Shown in pieces: positions 37,101 to 48,542 of a stretch of DNA of 64,000 bases. Origin of the DNA: Azadirachta indica (Eukaryota > Streptophyta > Magnoliopsida > Sapindales > Meliaceae). The position numbers were made by a program, and so were the translations under genes. The notes beneath the pieces are model-generated. The model ran no database searches. It was not told where the DNA came from and was given only the letters and a program-made list of their open reading frames with translations. Position 1 is the first letter of the stretch, and every line of letters starts with the position of its first letter. The stretch spans positions 1,856,481 through 1,920,480 of the forward strand of contig CM040448.1 in the NCBI GenBank assembly GCA_022749755.1, written 5' to 3'.

Positions 37101-40100
37101 GACCAACAGACCCATTGTTCACTGGGATAATAACATTAGGATCCCTTAGCTTTACATTTTTCATACATAATACATTTTTTTCTATGTAAAACAAAGAAGC
37201 CCCTAATCTCTTTTACTAAAATGCGCTTGAGCATTAAGTAGCAAAAACCTCAATGAGAGAGAGGCAACTAATTAAGGTGAAAAAGAAATGTTTGAATAGG
37301 GGAGGGGGAATTGAACGTAACCCAAAAATTAAAAACACAAGAAATTGAATGTAATTAATGAAGAAAAATAAAATATCTAATACAAACAATAAGATCAAAA
37401 ATCCGAATTTTTATGGTGAAGAAAATTAACTATCTCGACATACAAGGTAGACCATTAATGAAGTGCAAAAACCGTGATTTATTAGCAAGCTCTTTTGCCA
37501 TCTTATTACCTTTAGCAAATTAACTTACATATTTCAATTCTAACATTACATTGGACCTATTTATTATAAATAGATAAATTATGCCTTTTATTTGTAAAAC
37601 AATAAAATCTTCGAGAGTCAAATGTTATTATGTCCTTGTGCAATAGTGATATGTATGAAAAAGAATTAAATAAAAATACTTAAAAAATAACTAAAATAAA
37701 TTGAGCGTATGAATAGAAGTGGGGTCATTTTCATAATTCCGTACCTATAATGTTACCGTACCACTACTTGCCAAATTTAATTAAAATGAATTATTTGACT
37801 AAATGCCCACCATCAACGTGCATGTACTAATCAAATTCAATCAACAAATTTTGATTAAGAAATTTAAAAATTGAGGGGTTGATAACCCTTCGATTTTTAA
37901 AATGGGTATCTCAATAATTAAGTTATATATATTTATTTTAAATTAAAAATTGTATACACACAAAAATTTTTAAAATTTATAACAATTTTATTAAAAGTGT
38001 GAATAGAAAATCGTTGCTAAAAAAAAAAAGAAATAATTTCATAAATTAAAATTTTTAAATAATTATTTAAATTTTATAAACAGGGCTGAATTTAAAGACT
38101 AAACGAGAGTAAATTAAAACCATGATATTTTAGTCTTGATCCCCAATCTCATCAAGATATGTTATTTTTTATGTTTATTTTTAATTATTTAATTAATAAA
38201 TTAAAAAATCACCAAAAAGTTAACTTATAACTATTTAAACTTTCTTGTGGTAGTGTTCACAAAAATTAAAGCAAGTATCACATCAACATAGACCCACAAA
38301 TTTTAATAAAATATAGAAGAAAGATTATTCAAGAAAAGCATTTTTATTTTTATTTTTATTTTTATAAAATTTTAAATGGCATGTACCTAATTTGGTTGTT
38401 ACTACATCAAATTATTGATCATTATTAGGATCAAACCTAATTGTTAATCTATAACTTTCTACATATACCTTGCAAAGTGAAATTACGTGAATGATTAAAT
38501 GAATAATCATTGAGCAAATCAAATCAATCAATCAATTAATTAAATATATATCTTAATTATATTCTAAAATTTGGCAAGAATCATGCATACTGTTTTCTTC
38601 ATATATAATCTTGGAGATAATACACATATATATCTATAAGGACAAACTTGTAGAGAGTTAGATGGCATTGATTAGGACAAAATTATTTAATAAATCAATA
38701 AAAACATTAATTGATTAATTTACTGTACATATATGTTTTATTTAATAAAATTTTATACTAAAAAATACGATAATTTGGATTTAAATGAATAAAATAAAAC
38801 CTAAAATTATGGTAGTTAAAAAATATTTTAATTTATTAAATATATAGTACATATAATAAATACCTCATTTTGAAATTGAATGGCTTAGTATTAATTTTCA
38901 GAAGAAAGTTGGGAAGATGTATTTATCAATATTGGTATATTCTAAAAATATCCATTTTCCTGTTTCATTGACAATCTCAATTTTCGAAAATTATAAATTC
39001 AATGAATTTTAATTTATTATTGATCTTTTTTTTTTACAAAAATAGGAAAATAAAAGTATTTTATCATTATCAAAATGACTAATACTATCTATATAAACTC
39101 ATTCATCAATTAAATCCCTATCCCAACTTTGACTCAAGAAGTAAAGGTTATATTATTATTATATAATTAATTTTGTATAAGAGTTTATATTTCTAATGTT
39201 GCAATTAATATATTATTTTATTTTTGTAAAAATGTTAAAAAATAAAAAAATGAAAATCTTCTAATGTATAATTGAGTGAGGAAAAAAAGAAAAAGCAGAC
39301 AGAGATTGCAAATTAAGTTGAACAATTTTAGATGAGAATAATGTGTTTGTGTATACATAGGAAAACGCATGTGGGCACTCTTGCTAGCAAGGATATATAT
39401 TTTAATTAATTAATTAATTAATGTTGTAATATTGTATGGTAATGAAATGATTGTGGGTAAAGACATAAAGGTACTATTATATTATTCATTATTATCTATG
39501 TAATTGCTAGAAATTAATGTGCATTCAAAATCTGTGTGGTTGTGAGAGTTTTCAAATAATAAATAATAATTAGATTATATATGTTTCCAATAACCTTCAA
39601 GTCAAGGACTCAAGGATCATTTTCATCATAATTTATTTAAAATTGATTAAAATTATTTTATGTAATATATATAAGAGATTAATTTTGAGTTCAAAGGTCG
39701 AGAAAAAAAATCAATAAAAGCTTTACCATTTTATAACTAGATGACATCTTTATTAACACTCAAACTCTCACTTGCATGTAGCAAAATATTTCTAAGAAAA
39801 CAAAAAGTTATATTTTCATAGAAGCAAGAATTTTCAATTAAATAACAATGAATCCAAATTGTGAGCATTCAAAGATATCTCCCATTATTAGAAAAACAAT
39901 TAGTGTTTGTTGATTGGAGTGGATTTTAAGCTTAATTATATTTTTTCTAATAATGTATCTAAAACAAATATGTCGTTTTCCCTAACAAGTTCTATTTACT
40001 TCTTCTTCATTTTGGAAGTGAAAATGACAATCCACATGCAAATCAAGATTAGCATTTAAGAATGTTAACTTAATTATTAAATGTTGCACCATATGCAAAG

Positions 40101-40665
40101 AAGAACAACAAAATTTAATTATATATATATATATATATATGTATCAAATGTCCACCACACACTCAAATCAACACTACTCTATAATTAAATTAAAAAGAAC
40201 TTCGATCCCTTGAAAATTAATGTAATAAAGAAAATGATCCAAAATTTTCTATTGATTGACGGAGTTTATATATTTCATAAAACAAATAAAAAATAATTAA
40301 TTTAAGATCAAAAGAACAACTGAAAATTTATTTGGTATATGCATATATTGAAATAATAAAATTGCTAGCGTAGTAAGATTGAGATTGAGAATGAGAGAGT
40401 AAGAAATTTTATTACCAGTACGTACCGATGTTATATACTTCTGTTTCGAATCAAGATGAACAGATACGATAATTACAAATATACCCTTAATTAATTCATG
40501 GACTGCAAAGAAGGCAAGTAAATGAAATATAATGAAGATTAGACATATGCACTGTACATATTAAAATGCTACAACATTCGCAAGGGTAACTTATGGTTAT
40601 TGACTGTATCTGTATACATAATAATTAATAATAATAATTTGCTTTAATGAAGAAGAGTTAAATTA

Positions 40666-40686
40666 GGGCAGGGCAGGGCAGGGCAG
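40666..40686. repeat. GGGCA pentanucleotide repeat, four units
   Basis: Four consecutive GGGCA units in an otherwise AT-rich region about 530 bp upstream of the plus-strand CNGC2 start codon. Confidence 0.85.
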
Positions 40687-41210
40687 AGACAGAAAAGATC
40701 GGAGAAGAGAACAGAAGAGAAGAGTATTGATGAGTTGTTATTGGCGCATGGTAGGCTGCCAGTGTGTGTTGCTGCACATGCATGTTGTGGTCCACGTAGT
40801 GTTCGCAAGTTTATTCCAAGCTCAGCTAGCTAGCTAGCTAACAAACTTGTGTTACATACATACATATGAAGTGGTCACTAATCACTCGCACCCTGGTGGA
40901 CCCTTTGGCCCGTTACAACCCCACCTCCTTCCTATTCTTCTCTCTGTTCACTGCTTCCTTCCATCTATAGTTCCGTATCTCTTTTCTACTCTTCTACTTC
41001 TCCCTCCTCCTTCATTTGCTTGCTTCCACTATCAGACACAACACCCTTCCTTCTCATTCTCAACCCTACTTTCTTCCCCTCCCCTTCTCTTTTTTAATCC
41101 CCTCCAATTTTCACTTCCTCCCTAACCTCTCCCTAGCTCTCTCTCTCCCTCTCATTCTACTACCATTTAAAATCTCCCCTTCCTCCTCCCATGGTTACTC
41201 TCTTCTCACC

Positions 41211-44200
41211 ATGCCTTCCCAGCCCTTCCTCCATTTCTCCCTCCCAAGGTTCCCTTCTAACACTTTTTACATCAATATGTAACCTTCGCTTCAGCAGCAG
41301 ACTATATATCAGAAAAACACTTTCTGAAAACAAATTTTTTTTTATTGCTGTTTAAGATTATTACGTTTGAAACTGTTATTCATTATTGTTTTTGTTACAG
41401 GTGGATTGGACTGCTTAGTGGTAAGAATTCTAGAGTCGAAAATGGCGATAACAACGATGGAAGTAGCGACGATAATCCGGTTTCTAACAACTTTGAATGC
41501 TACGCCTGCACACAAGTAGGCGTTCCCGTATTCCACTCTACCAGCTGCGACAACGCTCACCAGCCAGAATGGGAAGCCTCCGCCGGCTCTTCTCTTGTCC
41601 CAATCCGGGCCCGTCATGGCCAGAAGAAGATTCTCGGCCAGTCTCCGTCCAAGTCCCTTCGCCAGCGCTTGTCGACGGGGCGCGTCCTGGACCCCCGCAG
41701 CAAGCGCGTGCAGAGACTCAACCGCGCGTTCCTTCTCGCACGTGGCATGTCGTTAGCCGTCGATCCGTTGTTCTTCTACGCCCTCTCCATCGGCAGGCGT
41801 GGCACTCCGTGTTTGTACATGGACGGCGCGTTGGCGGCAATCGTTACCGTTCTTCGCACGTGCGTGGATACAGTTCATTTGTTCCATCTGTGGCTGCAGT
41901 TCAGGTTGGCGTACGTGTCAAGGGAATCCCTCGTCGTAGGGTGCGGCAAATCTCGTGTGGGACGCACGTGCGATCGCCTCTCACTACGCCCGGTCCATAA
42001 AAGGATTCTGGTTCGACGTTTTTGTGATTCTCCCTGTTCCTCAGGTCAGTATTTATGTATTTATTTCTCTATTTAAATATAAAATATAAATAATATTTAA
42101 GATTATGAAATTACGGAAAAGTCCTCGTAATGATAGGCTGACGAGAACGACAAATTTCGCGAGGTGATGATGATGAACATCGTTTCAGAAAAATATACCT
42201 TTCGTGATAGTAGCGAGCATGTATATAAGCTCGATTAAAGCGTAGCTTCGTTCGTTTTCGTTTAAGTTTTTCATTTTTGTTAGGTTCACCCGCTAAGGTA
42301 GACGAGTGCGAAACACTCGCTCCCATATGTCGACTCCTGCGGTCGACGAAAAAGTTCTTTCATCAAATCAAAATTTTTAGTAGACCCAGCTTATTAATAA
42401 TTCATACAATAAATAAAATCATGAATGATGGAGCTCATATTCTCTGAGATATACTAATATTAATATATGGTATTATTATTATTATAATTTATATGATTAT
42501 TTTAAATTAATTTGATGGCGACGACGATGATCCAGAATATGATCAGAGGGTGGTAGCTGCCTAATACTGATAACAGAACGTGGGTTCCACTCCCACGGAC
42601 AAGAGCACAATTATTGGTGTCCTCTCTTTTGGTGTTTATGAGTCAGCTTAATAATGATCATATGATGAGTAGCTTCTCAAATTTTGCAATGCCTTGGCCA
42701 CTGTCTGTTATTTTATTTTTGTTGATTGATTTTGCAAATAAAGTTGTCTGAGGATTCGAATTAACTCCACTTCAATATCTGTTCTAGATTCCACTGGACC
42801 TACCCACGTATAATTGATGATTCACATGTGTGTATGTATAGGTGTATATTTTGAAGATTATTAATAACCTTAATTATATGATTTTACGTTCTAAATTTTT
42901 ATTTAAAAGAAATATATATAATTAACTAATTAACTTTGTAGTTATTAATAATAATAATAATAATAATTATGATGTACAAAAGAGTTTCAAAATTAATGAA
43001 AATTCTAAGAAACTTAAGAACGTAATATTATAGCAAAATTTAGATTTTAATTATATTAATTGTTTGTTGTTTAGATTATATATTGATTTTACTTATTTGT
43101 GTTTTTGCAGGCCGTGTTTTGGCTAGTGGTACCAAAATTAATTAGAGAAGAGAGGATTAAGTTAATAATGACAATTCTTCTAATAATGTTTTTGTTCCAA
43201 TTCCTTCCTAAAGTCTACCACAGCATCTACCTGATGAGAAGAATGCAGAAAGTCACAGGCTACATTTTTGGCACAATTTGGTGGGGTTTTGGCCTCAATC
43301 TCATTGCCTACTTCATTGCTTCCCATGTCGCCGGAGGGTGCTGGTACGTGCTAGCAATACAACGCGTGGCTTCGTGTCTCCGGCAACAATGTCGCCGGAG
43401 AGGAGACTGTGATCTCTACTTGTCTTGCTCGGAGGAGGTTTGCTATCAGTTCCTGGTCCCTGACGGTATTATTGGGAATGCTTGTGGAGGCAACTCGACA
43501 ACTACTGTCAGAAAGTCTATGTGCTTAGATTTAAATGGACCTTTTAATTATGGGATATACCAGTGGGCTCTTCCTGTCATTTCCAGTAATTCTCTGGCTG
43601 TTAAAATTCTTTACCCCATCTTTTGGGGCCTCATGACTCTCAGGTAAAATATCTACAGTCCCATTAATACTGTCAACATTCAAAAAGTGATTTTAATTTG
43701 CTTATAGACCAGCTACTAATTAATTCTCCCATGTTCACGTAAAAGCACTTTTGGCAATGATCTTGAGCCCACAAGTCACTGGCTGGAAGTTATGTTCAGT
43801 ATCTGCATTGTGCTTAGTGGACTGCTGCTCTTCACTCTGTTGATTGGTAATATTCAGGTAAATATCATTTACAATTACATTACAATGCAATTTTTATAGC
43901 TGTAACATATACGTGGTTCTGATGATGAGGAGTGTTTTGCCTCTTGTTGGTGGAGGTGTTTCTGCATGCTGTGATGGCAAAGAAGAGGAAAATGCAGCTG
44001 AGGTGTAGAGACATGGAATGGTGGATGCGGCGGAGGCAGTTGCCGTCGCGTTTGAGGCAGAGAGTTCGGCATTACGAGCGTCAGAGATGGGCCACGATGG
44101 GCGGAGAGGATGAGATGGAACTGATCAAGGATTTGCCTGAAGGACTGCGCCGAGACATCAAGCGTTATCTCTGTCTTGATCTCATTAAAAAGGTTTTTGA

Positions 44201-45254
44201 TTTTCTGTGCAAATTTGATCAATTTTAGATCATCCTGGAAAGGATTTTTTAAATGAGATTGCTGTTCTGTTTCTGTCAGGTTCCTCTGTTCCATAACTTG
44301 GATGATCTCATTCTTGACAATATCTGTGACAGAGTTAAGCCCCTTGTATTCTCCAAAGATGAAAAGGTAAGTAGGGTTTTTAGTTGTGTTTCTGAACACA
44401 GTGTTTTCAGAAAGAGAATAAGGTGGAGTAAAAAACTTTTTCCTATTTAATTTGTTTAAAACAGAGCTATCGTCAAACTAACAATAGTTTGTTGCTTTCA
44501 GTCAACACATCTTTTCGAAGACAGACCATATTATTTTACATTTCGGACAACACGTGTTTTGAAAAACGAACCACGTATTTTTTCTCAAAACAACTATTTT
44601 ACTTACTTTCGGAAGATGCTGCTAGTAAGTACTTTTGGATCTTGAAAACATTATTTTAAAGAATGGGAAAGTTACCAACTACATTTTAAAAATATTTTCG
44701 AAAACTACTGTCAATCTACTACTGAATACTTCTCCATTTTCCTGCTGAAAACGCAGATAATCAGAGAAGGAGATCCCGTTCCAAGAATGGTGTTCCTTGT
44801 CCGGGGACGCATAAAACGATGCCAAAGCCTGAGCAAAGGCATGGTAGCCACAAGCATGCTCGAACCCGGCGGCTTTCTCGGTGACGAGCTGCTCTCCTGG
44901 TGCCTCCGCCGCCCGTTCATCGACCGTTTGCCTGCTTCCTCGGCAACATTCGTATGCATGGAATCCATAGAAGCATTCGGGCTCGACCCCAACAATCTCC
45001 GGTACATCACCGAGCATTTCCGCTACAAGTTCGCCAACGAGAGGCTGAAGCGGACGGCGAGATACTACTCGTCGAACTGGCGGACGTGGGCGGCCGTGAA
45101 CATACAGTTCGCTTGGAGAAGATACAGGATGAGGACCAGAGGTCCCGTGATTTCTGTTGCGGAAAACGTTGAAAACGGTGGAAATGAAAGCAGCAGGCTG
45201 CTGAAATATGCTGCTATGTTTATGTCAATCAGACCGCATGATCATCTTGAATGA
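41211..45254 (+). CDS. CNGC2: Cyclic nucleotide-gated channel, CNGC2-type, with +1 frameshift
   Basis: Exons: 41211-41248 (38 nt, MPSQPFLHFSLP plus two bases), 41401-42044, 43111-43643, 43746-43857, 43956-44192, 44280-44366 and 44757-45254 (TGA). All exons read as a close match to CNGC2 (ECYACTQVGVPVFHSTSCD, pore FWGLMTLSTFGNDLEPTS, binding-domain motif GGFLGDELLSWCLRRPF, IQ motif VNIQFAWRRYRMR, end SIRPHDHLE). Exon 2, however, has one extra base, the T at about 41951: after VVGCGK the frame shifts, and LVWDAR-type sequence resumes one base later. The summed exon length is one more than a multiple of three. As written, the protein would end soon after the junction with exon 3, losing the pore and the nucleotide-binding domain. 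Without that base the length would be about 715 aa, as expected for CNGC2. It may be a sequencing error or a recent null allele. This copy is more like Arabidopsis CNGC2 (DND1), a Ca2+-permeable channel of immunity and development. Confidence 0.9.
42045..43110 (+). other. Second intron of the plus-strand CNGC2 gene
   Basis: A 1.07-kb intron. Bases 42110-42350 stand out as richer in CG dinucleotides than the rest, with a CGAGTG-CGAAA-CACTCG hairpin and two GTCGAC sites. An (AAT)n run is at about 42946-42968. Confidence 0.6.
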
Positions 45255-47430
45255 GAGGATTGCATGGATGAATTCTCCATGATTGCTCTGCAAATTTTTC
45301 TTTTCTCTTCCCTTTTTGTGAAGACTGAGGATTCTGCTTCTTCCCATTGTTAAATAAAAATTTGTTCTTGCAAGTTATGGAAGTTGTTTTTAATTTGGAC
45401 ATTTTAATTGAAAAAAATAAATAAAAGTTGCTCTGTTTTATGGAGTCCTTTTGGATTTTTCTATTTTCTTAGAATTTACAATAACTTTTGTTTAGATAAA
45501 GTACCAAAAGATAAAATCAAGTCATTCAATAGTGAATAAGGATGTGAAATACATTTTCTAACTTTTTCTCATTTTCCGTTACAATTTTAATTCTTTTTAG
45601 ATAAAATTTATGATTTGAGAATTATAACAAATCCGTTAAAAATAAAAGCAAAAAAATTGAAATAATAAAATAAATATACTATACATCTTTGTATACTTTA
45701 ACACACGTAAGGATAAAAATTAACTTTATTCGACTTTTATTTATATGTTTGAAAATGATTAAAATAATTATTTGGGTTGTTTATATTTTTATGAACAAAG
45801 ATATAGCTTTTATTTTAATAACAAAATAGGTCCAAATCTCTTTTAAAATAATAAATTTATCCTTATAGTGTTAAATTTTAACCACCATAATATTTAAATA
45901 TTTAATTTAACTATGGATATTTCAATTATTTTAATAGCAGTAAGTTGTCAATTACTGTTTAGTTGAGGTAGTTGATACCATGATAAAGAGTTTAATTCCT
46001 TTAACATATAAAGTGGAAGTTATTTTCTTTTCAAAAAGATGATATAGATATATTTTAATAAGATTAGACATAAATTTTTGTGCAATATTAAAATAGATCT
46101 GATAAAAAATTTCAATGTCCAATTCTCATAAGTACTATTCAAAAAAATGGCTCTCAAACTTTTGATAAAAGATACGATGAGCATAAATACTCTGTTTAAC
46201 TTTTATTTTGATAGATAGCATATCTTTCATAAGAAGTTGTAGAAAGATACAATTATTTTTTTCTAAAAATTTCCAACAAAAAATACACATTATTCCTTCT
46301 TTTTTATCAAATCAATTATAACAATTACCTATATTTTATGTAATTGTACACCTTATATAAGAACTAATAAATAAACTCGTGATCCCATAAAAAGACATCA
46401 CCATCCCTGGTAGAAAAAAAATTGATTCGCTGAAATGGACATAAAGATTATCAAATTCCTATGAAGGTAATAAGATATTCCAATCAATAAGAATCCTATT
46501 TCCGGTAGAATTTTGTAATATTTAAAAAAAATCACTTAGTTATCAATTTGGTACAAATTGAAGAGCATATCCTCATTTGTAAAAATGTCAAAGGAGTGAA
46601 TGTTATTACCCATTCTAGAATAGTCTAATAATGTTTCCTCACTTTCACAAACTTATTCTAATTTCTGAAGAATTTGATAAACAGCTTATAAGATGATAAT
46701 TTAGCCTAACCCCCAGTGAATTAATTATCCAAAATCATTAATTTGGATTAGATATTATTAGTTTTCAAAGAATTTTTTTAAACTATTTGGGTTTAGTTGT
46801 TAATGCTAAGAAAAACCTAATTTCTTTTACAGGGTTTGTTTAGTGATTCTGCAAGTGTCTTTAGGTAATTACCAAAAACCTTATTTTTAAGCGTACTTAA
46901 TAATGTTTTGATGAAATAAGGAAAAGGGAAAGTTTTTGTTTGAAGCGTGTTTTTAAGATATGTACTAGACAAGTACTTTTGTCAAAAGTGTTTTTTAAAT
47001 TAAAAAAAGAATCTATAATGTCTTTAATAGAAATATTTAACTAAAGAATTATTATCCCATCAGGATATACGTGAAGTACATCTTTGTTATTATCTCATTA
47101 TAATTTTAAAAATAGGGTTTTTTTTCCTTAATATTTGTTTTTCTTTTTGAAAATGCTTATCCAAAAAGCCACTTTTTCTAATATATATGCATTTTTGGAG
47201 AGCTTACTTCAGAACAACAATATTCCCCGAAGGCAAGCCAAACACGGCCTAGGCCTAAGAAAGCAAAACTCCCGCCAATCCAAACTGTTTTTTTGGTTTT
47301 TTTGGGATTGACTTTTGTTCAAAGTCAAAGACTACCCTGGTTTTGCTCTGAAATTTGGGGCTGAAATAAGCTTTAAAAACTCCCTCCAGAAATAGCAAAA
47401 ACACACATCCAATTCTAACAACAACAACTC
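45255..47430. other. AT-rich intergenic region between CNGC2 and PTEN
   Basis: About 2.2 kb with many short A/T runs and no coding region recognised. The PTEN promoter should lie at its right end. Confidence 0.55.
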
Positions 47431-48542
47431 CTGAACCCAAACAATATGGAGATCATCATCGTCTCCTGGCCTCCCTGGAGGATCTTCTAGGGTGGGTCTC
47501 CGATTCTTTGAATTTTTTCGTTCTGGTTCAACCCTCAAAGCCGCTTTCAATTCTCTCCCTGTAAGTGAATTTGGAGCTTCATGTTCAGCTTCAACTCTGC
47601 AGGTACATTAACTTACATACATAATCTACATTGCATGCATCCACTAGCATATGTACACATACATAATCCCCTCCATGTTTGACTTTTCGGAAGTTTTGGA
47701 ATAGAAACTCATATCATGTTTTTTTGATACTATGATCTGGCGTTGAATCATCGGTTTCATCTCACCAGAAATCAGGAATTTGAGGGCATCAAAGCCAAAA
47801 GAAAATTTTAAGAAGTTTTTGGTAATTGTAGTTTCTTATGAGGTTAGAATTTTGTTCTATGAATGAGTTCGCTAGGAAGATGTTTGACTTGTGGGAAAGT
47901 TTCAAAATAGAAAATAATATGATATGGGATTGAATCATTGGGTTGATCACGCTAGAAATCAACGATTTGATAGCGTCTGAGCCAAGAGCAAAATTAAGAA
48001 AAGTTACGGGTTATTGCAGTTTTTGATGTTGCTAGAGTTTTGTTCTTTTTGATGATGAAAGTTTTGCAGCTGAAATGTTTGCAATAATGTTATTGATTGT
48101 GTGCCTGTATGAGTAGAAGTTTATGTTTTCCTTTTTCTTTCTCCTTTTGTAAAGTTTTGGGAAGATTGGTGGTTTTTCGACAAACAAGCAATGAAAATGA
48201 TGAGAGCTTGCAAAAATTTCGTAGTACTTTCATTTTATATAAACTTCCAATATTGGTAAAGATTTTATTGGTGTTGATGAACAAACTGGTGATACCAATA
48301 TCAACAGAATGAACTAGAGATTACTAGCTTGCTCATCATGGTTCCTTCCTGAGACGGATGATAAATTAAGCTTGTATCTCCTTTTAGGAGTAGGGAAATT
48401 GGATTCATTTGCTATTTAAGTTGTTTTATAATGATTTTGAAAAGATGTGCATTTAATGATTTTGGAGTCTCAAATTCACAGGGATCATTTGGTCATTTCT
48501 TAACAGGTAACTTACTTAAAAATAGTTCATTGTATCAACCAA
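47430..48542 (+). other. Leader region of the PTEN gene
   Basis: A candidate leader exon ends at a CCCT|GTAAGT donor near 47560, and acceptor-like CACAG or AACAG sites lie at about 48480 and 48507, before the ATG. Open frames here are short and on the wrong strand. Confidence 0.4.

Larger units (their letters stand above)
31467..41210. other. 9.7-kb AT-rich gap between divergent CNGC2 genes
   Basis: No gene was recognised on either strand. The ends hold the two promoters, both with CT-rich leaders. Microsatellites are plentiful: (AT)n at 33325-33346, 33582-33602, 35354-35371 and 40120-40140, (CA)n at 34130-34168, TAAT repeats near 39403-39422, and four GGGCA units at 40666-40686. The longest frames, near 33372 and 34088, are short or low-complexity. 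Undetected small RNAs or decayed transposons are possible. Confidence 0.6.

Noticed and set aside
44679..45017. Minus-strand frames in the last CNGC2 exon
   Set aside because: They are antisense shadows of the cyclic-nucleotide-binding domain.
47255..47550. Minus-strand frames before the PTEN gene
   Set aside because: They overlap the probable PTEN leader and have no domain.
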